NCBI RefSeq assembly: GCF_020595125.1
Contig: NZ_JACNMS010000001.1
Coordinates: forward strand, 806,001 to 870,000
Direction: 5' to 3'
Length of the DNA stretch: 64,000 bases
DNA from: Jeotgalibacillus aurantiacus
GTDB taxonomy: Bacteria > Bacillota > Bacilli > Bacillales > Jeotgalibacillaceae
Shown: piece by piece, positions 31,968 through 40,545 of the stretch
Numbering within the stretch: the first letter of the stretch is position 1
Layout: the number at the start of each line of letters is the position of its first letter
Program-made: the position numbers and the translations under genes
The notes under the pieces: model-generated
What the model was told of the DNA's origin: nothing
Seen by the model: the letters and a program-made list of their open reading frames with translations, nothing else
Database searches by the model: none

Positions 31968-33473
31968 TTAGGCATTGGTCGAAACTTTTTCTTTCACAAT
32001 CAGCTTTAAAGTGTCTGCTGTTTTAGCATTTAACTCGCGGATCAGATCCGGATTGTCTGACAGTGTCAGACCGTAAGAAGGGATCATCTCCCTAATCTTC
32101 GGTTCCCACTCTCCGATCTGGTCAGGGAAGCAGCGTTCGAGTACTTCAAGCATGACAGAAACGGATGTTGACGCACCAGGTGAAGCACCTAGCAATGCAG
32201 CAATGGAGCCGTCTTCTGAGCTGATGACCTCTGTTCCGAACTGAAGGGTGCCTTTTCCAGCTTCCGTGTCTTTAATTACCTGCACACGTTGACCGGCTAC
32301 AACCAGCTCCCAGTCCTCACTGTTTGCCTCAGGAACGAATTCACGAAGTGCTTCCATGCGCTTTTCCTTTGAAAGCAGGACCTGTTCAATCAGGTATTTT
32401 GTCAGCGGAATATTTTTCACCCCTGCTGAAACCATCGTAACGAGGTTATCCGGTTTTACAGATGTAATTAAATCCATATTTGATCCGGTTTTCAGGAATT
32501 TTGGAGAGAAGCCTGCAAAAGGTCCGAAAAACAGGGATGCCTGATTGTCGATAAATCGTGTATCTAGGTGTGGCACGGACATTGGCGGTGCGCCAACCGG
32601 TGCTTTTCCGTACACTTTTGCATAATGCTGCTCGACAATTTCCGGTTTTTTGCATACTAAAAACAGTCCGCTGACAGGGAAACCGCCGACGGATTTACCT
32701 TCCTTCACGCCTGATTTCTGAAGGAGGTGCAGACTTCCACCACCGGCTCCAATGAAAACAAACTTCGCTTTATGATACTCAAGACGCTCATTTTTCAGAT
32801 CACGAATTTTCAGCTCCCATGAACCGTCCTCCGAACGCTTCATATCATCCACCTGATGCTCATAGTGAACACCGACACCCTGACTTTCAAGATGCTCAAA
32901 TAATTTACGTGTTAACGCACCAAAATTCACATCCGTGCCTGAATCTATTTTAGTGGCCGCCATCGGCTGATCAACTGTACGACCCTTCATGATCAGTGGA
33001 ATCCATTCCTTCAGCTGATCAGGATCATCCGAATATTCCATCCCTTCAAATAAAGGATGGTCTGAAAGCGCTTTAAATCGGTTGTTCAAAAAATGAACGT
33101 CTTTCTCACCCTGCACGAGGCTCATATGTGGTAATGGCATGATAAATTCCTGCGGATTGTTAAGAAGCCCGCTGTCCACAAGATGGGACCAGAACTGCTT
33201 AGAAACCTGAAATTCCTCGTTAACCTTCACTGCTTTTGAAATATCAATCGAGCCATCCGGCTTTTCATTTGTGTAATTCAGTTCACATAAAGAAGAGTGC
33301 CCTGTACCTGCATTATTCCATTCATTTGAGCTTTCCTCGCCCGCCCCGCTCAAACGCTCAAACACGGAAATGTTCCACTCCGGCTTCAGCTCCTTCAGCA
33401 AGGCTCCAAGCGTCGCACTCATAATACCGGCACCAATTAAAATAACGTCTGTCTGCTGATGTCTGTTACTCAT
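31968..33473 (-). CDS. mqo: malate:quinone oxidoreductase
   Basis: A 501-residue FAD enzyme that oxidises malate to oxaloacetate and passes electrons to the quinone pool at the membrane, a membrane-linked alternative to malate dehydrogenase. It has the FAD-binding start [21 protein letters not shown], the [16 protein letters not shown] segment, [30 protein letters not shown] and DPGAS-like [23 protein letters not shown] near the C-terminus. Length is normal. It is monocistronic, with a shared terminator on one side and a 21-bp repeat array in the 451-bp gap on the other. Confidence 0.95.
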   Translation of the reverse strand: MSNRHQQTDVILIGAGIMSATLGALLKELKPEWNISVFERLSGAGEESSNEWNNAGTGHSSLCELNYTNEKPDGSIDISKAVKVNEEFQVSKQFWSHLVDSGLLNNPQEFIMPLPHMSLVQGEKDVHFLNNRFKALSDHPLFEGMEYSDDPDQLKEWIPLIMKGRTVDQPMAATKIDSGTDVNFGALTRKLFEHLESQGVGVHYEHQVDDMKRSEDGSWELKIRDLKNERLEYHKAKFVFIGAGGGSLHLLQKSGVKEGKSVGGFPVSGLFLVCKKPEIVEQHYAKVYGKAPVGAPPMSVPHLDTRFIDNQASLFFGPFAGFSPKFLKTGSNMDLITSVKPDNLVTMVSAGVKNIPLTKYLIEQVLLSKEKRMEALREFVPEANSEDWELVVAGQRVQVIKDTEAGKGTLQFGTEVISSEDGSIAALLGASPGASTSVSVMLEVLERCFPDQIGEWEPKIREMIPSYGLTLSDNPDLIRELNAKTADTLKLIVKEKVSTNA

Positions 33474-33674
33474 GTTTACCGCCCTTATCTTTTGAAATTT
33501 TGCAAAAAATGAAGCGACAGCTGCCCTTCATCTCTTTCCGGTTAATAAATTCCTATATACTAGTGTATCACTATGTTTAATTGATTAAAATGGTTTGTTG
33601 TGCCAGAGGCGTGGTTGTGGGGTTTTTCGGGTGATTGCGCGGCGGTTATGATGGAGGTTCAGGAGGGGCGTGAA

Positions 33675-33868
33675 CGATACAATTCCATTTTGAAACAGTA
33701 CAATTGCCAACTGAAACAGTACATTTATCGATCGGCCCGATACAAAAAACCCGGGTCAGAGGGCTAATGATACAAATAAATGCCAGAACAGTACAATAAA
33801 AAGCTGAATCAGAACAATTCTCCGACAGAACGATGAAATAACTGGCAGGAACATAACAAAAAATCACC
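33675..33868 (+). repeat. array D: nine degenerate 21-bp units, core CAGTACAAT
   Basis: Units begin at 33675, 33696, 33717 and 33738, then after a 9-bp interruption at 33768, 33789, 33810, 33831 and 33852. Cores are CAGTACAAT or CGATACAAA variants followed by about 12 variable bases. The flanks of the mqo-nitroreductase gap hold no other element that I can see. The minus strand is open through the array and gives a spurious NCTVS-repeat peptide. Confidence 0.82.
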
Positions 33869-33924
33869 CCACCCCCACCTCTTCTACCAACCCAACAAAA
33901 AAGGGAGCCGCAGCCCCCCTGTCT

Positions 33925-34551
33925 CTACCCGTGTATCTTAACAAGCTTTTCTGTCTCAAGGCGGTGATGCGGATATCCTTCAGAAGCTGCATAACCGAAT
34001 GGCACCATGGCAGCCAGCGTAACGTGTTCAGGCAGACCAAGCAGCTCCTTTACTTTTTCAGGCTCAAAGCCAAGCATCGGATTACTTGCATAACCGAGCC
34101 CCTGCAACGCTACCAGCATAAAGCCAAGGGCAATATTGGTCTGATTGAGTGCCCATGCTGAACGCTCTTCAACTGTCATTTGAGAAAATATCTCTGTCAG
34201 GCTCTTGATCTCCTGTTCCTTACGCTCTTTCGGCAATCCGACATGCACAATGTCAGGAATGCTTCTCATCATTTCTTCAGAATCGCTTACCAGCAGTATC
34301 ACAGCCGGTGCGGATGTCACCTGCTTTTGACCATAAGAGACTGATTGAAGCTTTTCTTTTAAAGCGGCATCCGTTATGACGTGAAAGCGCCAAGGCTGAA
34401 GATTGTAAGCGCTTGGTGTCAAACGCACAAGGTCAATGATCTGATGGATATCCTTCTGACTGATGGCACGGTCCTGATAGGTTCTGATGCTGCGGCGGGT
34501 TTCAATGGCTTCCCTTACGCTTAATGTTGGTTTTAATGTTGATGTTGTCAT
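33925..34551 (-). CDS. nitroreductase-family NAD(P)H:FMN oxidoreductase
   Basis: A 208-residue flavoprotein. Family marks: REAIETRRSIRTYQDRAIS at the FMN-binding start, LVRLTPSAYNLQPWRFHVI, ALNQTNIALGFMLVALQGLGYASNPMLGFEPE and the C-terminal AAMVPFGYAASEGYPHHRL. Related Bacillus proteins (YodC, MhqN, YdgI) reduce quinones, nitroaromatics or act in electrophile defence. The EamA exporter gene lies 25 bases upstream on the same strand, so the two may be cotranscribed. Confidence 0.88.
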   Translation of the reverse strand: MTTSTLKPTLSVREAIETRRSIRTYQDRAISQKDIHQIIDLVRLTPSAYNLQPWRFHVITDAALKEKLQSVSYGQKQVTSAPAVILLVSDSEEMMRSIPDIVHVGLPKERKEQEIKSLTEIFSQMTVEERSAWALNQTNIALGFMLVALQGLGYASNPMLGFEPEKVKELLGLPEHVTLAAMVPFGYAASEGYPHHRLETEKLVKIHG

Positions 34552-34576
34552 GGTGATTCCTCCTAATTGGTTACCT

Positions 34577-35503
34577 TTATTTACTATGGGTGCGTATGTC
34601 TGCGTTTTTTAACCTTGATGTATTTGCGCCAATGACGCCAAGAATAATCATGAGTGCGCCGATGTAGTGGTAGCCGTAGAGAGGTTCCTGTAAGAAAATC
34701 ATTCCGGCTGCCATCGTAATGACGATAGTCAGGTTGCCAAAGACACTCATTTGAAAGGCTGGTAAAACCGATAAGGCATACGCCGTTAAATACGAGGTGA
34801 ACAATGTCGACAAAATCCCTAAATTCAAAGTGGCAAATGTATAATCTGCATGACTGAACGGCTGGAAGTAAGCAGTGATGGTTCCATTAAACACATGCTG
34901 AGTCAGTGACGCTGCATTAAAAACAAGGAAGCCCACAAGCGTACTGACGTAGGTGATGAGCAAAACAGAGACATTCCGGGTCAGCTTTCTCGTTAACACC
35001 TGATAAACCGATTGCGACATGACGGATAGGAGGATGAGCATGATGCCTGCTAAAAGAAAGCCTGAACCGCCTGCTCCGTTCATCAGCATGATATACACCA
35101 CACCAAGCACCGACAAACCGATCGCAAGCTTTTGTTTCAGCGATGAGGATTCCTTCAGCCATAACGCTGAAAGCAGCAGGGTAAAGACCGGAACCGCAGC
35201 CTGAATAATGCCTGCTTCTGCGGAAGAAACCGTCTGCATGCCAAAAGCCTGAAAACCAAAAAACATTACTGGATAAAAAGCGGCCAGAAATACGATTTTC
35301 TTTATGTCGGGCCGAACGGTACCGAGTGAGATTCCTGCCGATGTCATGAACAGCGTCATTCCCGCAAAAGCAATTGAAAAACGGTGCGCCAATGCATCAA
35401 GAGGGGTTGCAAACTCCAGTGAGATTTTGACAAACATAAAGGATAAACCGATAATAATGGCAACAAGAATCGCTGCCGTATAGGCTCTGCTTTTAACAGA
35501 CAT
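34577..35503 (-). CDS. EamA/DMT-family exporter, partner of the divergent MocR gene
   Basis: A 308-residue protein with ten membrane helices as two EamA repeats (AYTAAILVAIIIGLSFMFVK; FLLAGIMLILLSVMSQSVYQVLTRK). The start at 35503 follows AAGGAGGTGAG by eight bases. It is divergent from a MocR-type PLP-dependent regulator; in many Firmicutes such pairs couple an exporter to a sensed amine or vitamin-B6 compound. The substrate is unknown. A nitroreductase gene follows closely. Confidence 0.83.
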   Translation of the reverse strand: MSVKSRAYTAAILVAIIIGLSFMFVKISLEFATPLDALAHRFSIAFAGMTLFMTSAGISLGTVRPDIKKIVFLAAFYPVMFFGFQAFGMQTVSSAEAGIIQAAVPVFTLLLSALWLKESSSLKQKLAIGLSVLGVVYIMLMNGAGGSGFLLAGIMLILLSVMSQSVYQVLTRKLTRNVSVLLITYVSTLVGFLVFNAASLTQHVFNGTITAYFQPFSHADYTFATLNLGILSTLFTSYLTAYALSVLPAFQMSVFGNLTIVITMAAGMIFLQEPLYGYHYIGALMIILGVIGANTSRLKNADIRTHSK

Positions 35504-35582
35504 TGAACTCACCTCCTTTTCATGAGATTCGGTCTATATGTGTATCTTAAAATGTTTTCAGAGCTTCGTCTGATGAAAAAAA

Positions 35583-35606
35583 GACATCTGTGCCGGTACA
35601 GATGTC
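35583..35606. promoter_or_regulatory. perfect 9-bp inverted repeat just upstream of the MocR gene
   Basis: GACATCTGT (35583-35591) and ACAGATGTC (35598-35606) flank GCCGGT. The right arm ends two bases before the ribosome site AGGGAGG of the MocR gene. It could be an operator for MocR autoregulation or an RNA hairpin controlling translation. Confidence 0.6.
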
Positions 35607-35620
35607 AGGGAGGAAACGCT

Positions 35621-36961
35621 ATGCTGAAATATGAGATCATTTATCACGACCTTCTGCAATTGATCCAGTCAGGCCAGATGCCATCAGGATCGAAGGTGCC
35701 CTCTATCCGCTCACTTAAGCAGCAATATGCCTGTAGCACTAGTACGGTTCAGACAGCTTTGTTCAAGCTTGAAGAGCAGCATTTGATCTATGCCGTTCCA
35801 AAAAGCGGTTTTTATGTAGTCGATCACGAAATGCTGCCAAAGCCTGCGGATCAGACCATCATTGATTTTGCGACAGCCTCTCCAACGTGGCATCATTTTC
35901 CTTACAGAGATTTTCAGCACTGTATGAATAAAGCCATCGACATGTATCAGGAGGATTTGTTTCATTACGGCACCTCACACGGACTTCCATCATTGTTAAA
36001 GGAAGCGCAAAAGCTGCTGGAATCGTATCAGGTTTTTACCGGAACGAATCAGATCTTTGTCACATCCGGCGTTCAGCGTGCATTGTCTATATTGAGCGTG
36101 ATGCCATTTCCTAATGGCCGTACACGCATCCTTGTGGAACAGCCGGGATATCATTTATACCTTGGCTATCTTGAGGCACATGCCATTCCGGTAGCGGGTA
36201 TACAACGGACTGCAGAGGGGATTGATCTGAACATACTGGAGCACATGTTTCAGCAGGGTGATATCAAGTTTTTCTACTGCATGCCACGGTTTCATAACCC
36301 GCTCGGCACCTCTTTATCAAAAAAGCAAAAGACCGCCATTTTAAAACTTGCCCATCAATATGATGTATATATTGTAGAGGACGATTATATTGCTGACTTT
36401 GAAGAGAGTACAAAAAACGACCCCCTTTATGCCATGGATATACATGATCGCGTGATTTATTTGAAGAGTTTTTCTAAAATTATGTTTCCCGGTCTGCGAA
36501 TCGGGCTGACTGTGTTACCAGACAACATGATCGCACCTTTTCAACGTTTTAAGCGAATCAGTGATATCGACAGCTCTATGATTTCGCAGGGAGCGCTTGA
36601 GCTTTATATTAAAAGTGGTATGTTTTTGCGATACAGAGATCAGGTGAAACAAGCTTATATTCAACGGGCACTGGAGCTTCAAAAAGCGCTTCAAAAGCAC
36701 CTGCCTGACTATCAGACCCCAACAGTAATGGCCATGCATACTCACCTGACGCTGCCGAAACACGTTAACCTTCCTTCCGTGATTCGGTCCCTCGCAGAGA
36801 AGAATGTTCTGCTTGAAATGATGGATGAACATTATTTAGACGGCTTTTATCAGGATAAGCTGCTGAAGATTAACGTTTCAAAGGTGGAGAAAAACCAAAT
36901 TAACGAAGGTATTGAGAAAATAGCAGACGAACTGAATTCAGGAAGACACCATTTTGTATGA
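35621..36961 (+). CDS. MocR-family regulator (GntR wHTH fused to aminotransferase-like domain)
   Basis: A 446-residue chimera. The N-terminal GntR helix-turn-helix is seen at about 1-70 (LLQLIQSGQMPSGSKVPSIRSLKQQY, STSTVQTALFKLEEQHLIYAVPKSGFYV). The rest is a fold-type I aminotransferase domain with the PLP lysine in YLKSFSKIMFPGLRIG and the EDDYIADFE aspartate pair. Members such as GabR and PdxR sense PLP-bound amino compounds. ATG 35621 follows AGGGAGG; the longer frame upstream is not credible. The divergent EamA gene is the likely target. Confidence 0.9.
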   Translation: MLKYEIIYHDLLQLIQSGQMPSGSKVPSIRSLKQQYACSTSTVQTALFKLEEQHLIYAVPKSGFYVVDHEMLPKPADQTIIDFATASPTWHHFPYRDFQHCMNKAIDMYQEDLFHYGTSHGLPSLLKEAQKLLESYQVFTGTNQIFVTSGVQRALSILSVMPFPNGRTRILVEQPGYHLYLGYLEAHAIPVAGIQRTAEGIDLNILEHMFQQGDIKFFYCMPRFHNPLGTSLSKKQKTAILKLAHQYDVYIVEDDYIADFEESTKNDPLYAMDIHDRVIYLKSFSKIMFPGLRIGLTVLPDNMIAPFQRFKRISDIDSSMISQGALELYIKSGMFLRYRDQVKQAYIQRALELQKALQKHLPDYQTPTVMAMHTHLTLPKHVNLPSVIRSLAEKNVLLEMMDEHYLDGFYQDKLLKINVSKVEKNQINEGIEKIADELNSGRHHFV

Positions 36962-36974
36962 TCATTAGACATAA

Positions 36975-37012
36975 AAAAACCGGGTGCCGCGTGAATACGG
37001 CATCCGGTTTTT
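36975..37012. terminator. bidirectional terminator between MocR and chemoreceptor genes
   Basis: AAAAACCGGGTGCCG (36975-36989) pairs with CGGCATCCGGTTTTT (36998-37012), with one G-T mismatch. Confidence 0.9.
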
Positions 37013-37850
37013 ACAGCTTCGCAGCATATTGCTTCAGCTTCACACTCATCTCTTCAATTTCATCAATAAAAGAGGACACTTCTTCTGTGGAAAGTGCCTG
37101 CTTGCGGCCAACTTCTACGACATTTTCGACCATTGACTGAATGTCTGTGATGGAGGACTGCATTTTTTTCAGCATATCATTGATTTTATCAGTCGACTCC
37201 AAGGTGTCATTCGACAGCTTGCGGATCTCCTGCGCCACAATGTTGAAGCCTCTTCCATGCTCACCGGCTCTGGCTGCCTCAATTGAAGCATTCAAACCAA
37301 GGATGTTCGTCTGGCTTGCGATCTTTTTAATGAAACCAATGACTTCATCCGTATTTTTCATCGCATCTGCCGCTTCATTGGACTGCTCAAGCAGCTGTCG
37401 GCTATATTGGGCAAGCCCTTCAGAACCACTGTGAATGGAAGTAATCCGCTCATTTGCATCATTAATGGATTTAAAAATCTGATCGGAAATGGCCTGAAGC
37501 GCTTTTTCATTCTGCTCCTGAATCTGGATGGCTAATGCCCCGATGATTTCGTTCCCATCCAGGATTGGCATCGCGAGGCCTGTAAATGAAATACCGAAAA
37601 ATTCCTCCGGCACCTCCTGTCTAATCTCCTTTTTAAAACGGATACATTCTGCCAGCGGTTCATTCGGATCAATCGGTCGGCCAGGCTGCGCCCCAATATT
37701 TATTTTTCTGCCCGGAAAGTAGGCGAGCCATTCCTTCGTATTCACGAGCCCAATCCCAATATCCGGCAGCATGGCGTGAATCGTCGGAATTACCTGCAAA
37801 AAGGCTTCAAGTTTACGTATATTTACTTCAGTTATTGATAGCGTTTTCAT
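37011..37850 (-). CDS. soluble methyl-accepting chemotaxis protein (YfmS-like)
   Basis: A 279-residue receptor without membrane segments. Residues about 15-115 form a small sensor domain (PDIGIGLVNTKEWLAYFPGRK, GISFTGLAMPILDGNEIIGALAIQ), and residues 115-279 the signalling coiled coil with the kinase-contact hairpin IASQTNILGLNASIEAARAGEHGRGF. This is the build of B. subtilis YfmS, a soluble chemoreceptor that affects the chemotaxis kinase CheA. The sensor ligand is unknown. Monocistronic. Confidence 0.85.
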   Translation of the reverse strand: MKTLSITEVNIRKLEAFLQVIPTIHAMLPDIGIGLVNTKEWLAYFPGRKINIGAQPGRPIDPNEPLAECIRFKKEIRQEVPEEFFGISFTGLAMPILDGNEIIGALAIQIQEQNEKALQAISDQIFKSINDANERITSIHSGSEGLAQYSRQLLEQSNEAADAMKNTDEVIGFIKKIASQTNILGLNASIEAARAGEHGRGFNIVAQEIRKLSNDTLESTDKINDMLKKMQSSITDIQSMVENVVEVGRKQALSTEEVSSFIDEIEEMSVKLKQYAAKL

Positions 37851-37988
37851 AATATTGTTATTCTCCTATTCATCTGAGAAATTTCACTTTAGTTTAAAAA
37901 TAAAACTTTAGTTTCAGAAACTAAAGACCTATTCGATTATATGACAGAACCTCATCATTTGTGAAGTGATGAGGTTAGTCGAAGGCTA

Positions 37989-38852
37989 CTAATCATGTTT
38001 CTTTAATGAAAAACCAATTTGATGCAACGCCCGCTGAAGATTCGCTTCAATCAGTACATCTTTCAGATGAATGCCCGACTGGATCGCCTGTAACGCAAGC
38101 TCTGGCCGCATGCCCGTCATAACTGGCACAACGCCGACCATTTTTAACAGCGTCGCGATCTTCAAAAGAGAGGCGCTGACAAAATCATCAATCTCAACAA
38201 CACCCGAAAGGTCAATAATGAGATAATCCAGCGATAATTCCTGACTTTTAATCAGGGCAGCTTCGTTGATCTGATTAACACGATCCTCTGTGATAATCCC
38301 GATAATCGGCAAAATCGCCACTCCTTCTGCAATCGGAACAAAAGGAACGGATAAACTCTGAATCTGACTGTTAGCGTAATCGAGACTGATCACAAAGGAG
38401 AGCATGGAAGCCATCGTCTGAAAAAGTGCCAAATGTTCCTTTGTTACTTCCACGTTGGACGTATCAAGCCCGCAAATGGTTCCGTAATTTTTCCCGCTGG
38501 CATAATAAATGGGAATTCCGATGAAGCTGCCTCCGCCAAGATCGCGGGTCACATTCAGCTCATTTGTCAAATTGTTATCATTCAAATCATTTATGTAAAG
38601 CGGCTCATTACCGTGATCAACACTCACCTTGCATAGCGTCTCTTCAAAGGGTAAAGTATCCCCTTTTACAACCAGCGGCTGATTTTTGTTCAAAACGTGG
38701 GTAATTTCATTCGTATGGCGGTCATTCCTTGCAATAAACAAGGTATTGACATTCACGAACATACTCATCATCTGGAGAATTGTATCGGCTACTTCATCAA
38801 CAGACTTGAAGGAATGGGTGGAGGGATTCAGAGAAAATGGTTGCATTAACAA
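37989..38852 (-). CDS. GAF-STAS domain protein (RsbR-paralogue-like)
   Basis: A 287-residue cytoplasmic protein. Residues about 15-160 are a GAF-like domain (TILQMMSMFVNVNTLFIARND, GGSFIGIPIYYASGKNYGTICGLDTS). Residues about 170-287 are a STAS domain (IAILPIIGIITEDRVNQINEAALIK..., YLIIDLSGVVEIDDFVSASLLKIATLLKMVGVVPVMTGMRPELA). This resembles RsbR paralogues of the sigma-B stressosome and other GAF-STAS sensors. No rsb genes are adjacent. The start may be TTG at 38852 or ATG two codons later; both lie at tolerable distance from GAAGGG. Confidence 0.75.
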   Translation of the reverse strand: MLMQPFSLNPSTHSFKSVDEVADTILQMMSMFVNVNTLFIARNDRHTNEITHVLNKNQPLVVKGDTLPFEETLCKVSVDHGNEPLYINDLNDNNLTNELNVTRDLGGGSFIGIPIYYASGKNYGTICGLDTSNVEVTKEHLALFQTMASMLSFVISLDYANSQIQSLSVPFVPIAEGVAILPIIGIITEDRVNQINEAALIKSQELSLDYLIIDLSGVVEIDDFVSASLLKIATLLKMVGVVPVMTGMRPELALQAIQSGIHLKDVLIEANLQRALHQIGFSLKKHD

Positions 38853-39021
38853 AACTACCCTTCTATAACGTTATTTGCTATTCTATATACCCTTCCAGTC
38901 CATTAATAAGCGTATTCGGGACTATTTTTTCAAGACGAAAAGACTAATATTTTGAGATGATTTTGCCGCGAATGTGACTCCTCCCGGCAAGGGATATCGT
39001 TTCGCGTCCAGCTCAGCACAT

Positions 39022-39051
39022 TAAAAACACCAGCCCGTAAAAGGACTGGTG
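39022..39051 (-). terminator. terminator of the MBL-fold gene
   Basis: On the minus strand CACCAGTCC (complement of 39043-39051) pairs with GGGCTGGTG (39028-39036) and is followed by five T. Confidence 0.8.
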
Positions 39052-39059
39052 CTCAAATC

Positions 39060-39932
39060 TTAACCGATCTTCTTCCGCTCCACGACTGCCTGCTCCATCA
39101 GCCTGGTCACGGACTCCGGATCATGAGACGGCATATAAATAGTTGGATGATAAAGAGAATAAGAGCGAATCGCAGCGATCGTTTCTACTGCAAGCTCTGA
39201 ATTTTCTGTAATGCCCGGCAAATGATAATGCAGCAGTTGCTCCTGATTAAAGGTCACATCACCGGCAAAAAACAGTGATAACCCATTATCCCGCACAATA
39301 ACTGACTGATGCCCGGCGGTATGACCCGGCGTTGCTACGATCGAAACATTTGGATGCAATGAGTGGTCCGCATCCTTAAACAGAGAGTCAGAATGCGGCA
39401 GATCAGTCGGCTTTACTTGCATATTTTTCGGCCATTGATGAGGAACTGCGCCACGCGGGGCTCTCATTGCATGGTCATATTCTGTCCGGGACATGATCAC
39501 CGGCTTTCCAGCCACTGCTGACAAGCCGCCCGTATGATCCGTATGGGCATGCGTCAAAATCGTAAAATCAATCGATTCAGGATCAATCCCACTTTTTCTC
39601 AGCTGTGCTTCAAGCGTGTGCTTCTCTTCAATATCAAAACGCAGAATCCGCTTCAGCATCCATTCATTCCCCGAATCTCCTTTAAACCAGTCAGGCTCTT
39701 TCACCCGATGCGTTTCGCCGGTATCCACCATAAATTTCATATCAGGCAGCTCCACCAGCCAGCACCAGATCGGCAGCCACTCCGTCCACGACACAGACGC
39801 CATCAAAGCCGGAAGCCTGAACGCAGTCGGTCCCCTCCACTGACGATGCGCCTTCTTCACCTTCACATGACCCGTCGAAAAAGCATGAACCCGCAAACCA
39901 GACATCTCATTCTGATAAACCAGCACCCTCAT
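39060..39932 (-). CDS. MBL-fold metallo-hydrolase (AHL-lactonase-like)
   Basis: About 290 residues of metallo-beta-lactamase fold. The zinc motif THAHTDHTGG (HxHxDH) is intact, followed by ATPGHTAGHQSVIV, the bridging Asp in FFAGDVTFN and the late His in YMPSHDPES. This set resembles N-acyl-homoserine lactonases (AiiA/AttM type), but closely similar proteins act on other lactones or thioesters. The start is uncertain: ATG at 39932 or an in-frame GTG at 39941. Quorum quenching is possible but not shown. Confidence 0.8.
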   Translation of the reverse strand: MRVLVYQNEMSGLRVHAFSTGHVKVKKAHRQWRGPTAFRLPALMASVSWTEWLPIWCWLVELPDMKFMVDTGETHRVKEPDWFKGDSGNEWMLKRILRFDIEEKHTLEAQLRKSGIDPESIDFTILTHAHTDHTGGLSAVAGKPVIMSRTEYDHAMRAPRGAVPHQWPKNMQVKPTDLPHSDSLFKDADHSLHPNVSIVATPGHTAGHQSVIVRDNGLSLFFAGDVTFNQEQLLHYHLPGITENSELAVETIAAIRSYSLYHPTIYMPSHDPESVTRLMEQAVVERKKIG

Positions 39933-40108
39933 CGCCCTCACTTCATGTTGGATTTACCATGATTATAAGGTGATTCGGTGTTTTTTGGGATGGCTGGGGG
40001 TGCTGGGGATGTGCGGGATTCACGATTAATAATCAACTAATAAAGACTGACAAACATTCTGACTAACCATGATAAAATGAATTTAATATCTAAGTAGGAG
40101 CTGAAACG

Positions 40109-40510
40109 ATGAAAAAGAAAGTCAAAGTTGTTGCTGCAGTCATTGAAAATCAACAAAATGAAATTTTATGTGCGCTGCGATCTGAAGACATGTCTATCCC
40201 CAACAAATGGGAGTTCCCTGGAGGTAAAGTTGAGGAAGGTGAAAACCTTCAGGAGGCACTGGTGCGGGAAATTAAAGAGGAACTTAATTGTGATATCAAG
40301 GCTCATGAAGTGATTCATGAAAACGTTCATGAGTATGAAACTTTTGTTATCCAATTAATCGCAATTCGTGCAGAGCTTATAAAAGGAGAACCAGTAGCAA
40401 CTGAGCATGCCAAGCTAATATGGATGCATCGCAATTATTTGGATTCTCTAATTTGGGCTCCTGCGGATATTCCTGCCGTCTCTATGTTGACCTTACAATC
40501 TCACGTATAA
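40109..40510 (+). CDS. Nudix pyrophosphohydrolase (MutT/NudG-like)
   Basis: A 133-residue protein that starts KKKVKVVAAVIENQQNEILCALR and carries the Nudix box at 39-60 (G39, E45, R53-E-I-K-E-E58). The usual glycine after the box is Asn60. It is of the (deoxy)nucleoside-triphosphate pyrophosphohydrolase type that cleans oxidised or unusual nucleotides. It converges on the PLD-helicase gene with only a shared terminator between them. TAGGAG precedes the ATG. Confidence 0.88.
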   Translation: MKKKVKVVAAVIENQQNEILCALRSEDMSIPNKWEFPGGKVEEGENLQEALVREIKEELNCDIKAHEVIHENVHEYETFVIQLIAIRAELIKGEPVATEHAKLIWMHRNYLDSLIWAPADIPAVSMLTLQSHV

Positions 40511-40513
40511 TGA

Positions 40514-40543
40514 AATCGCCAGGACAAAATGTCTCTGGCGATT
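40514..40543. terminator. bidirectional terminator between Nudix and helicase genes
   Basis: AATCGCCAG (40514-40522) pairs with CTGGCGATT (40535-40543), and GACA / TGTC extends the stem. Confidence 0.85.
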
Positions 40544-40545
40544 GT

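Noticed and set aside
33646-33867. 73-residue minus-strand open frame with NCTVS repeats
   Set aside because: Produced by array D; no ribosome site and no recognisable protein features beyond the 7-residue repeat.
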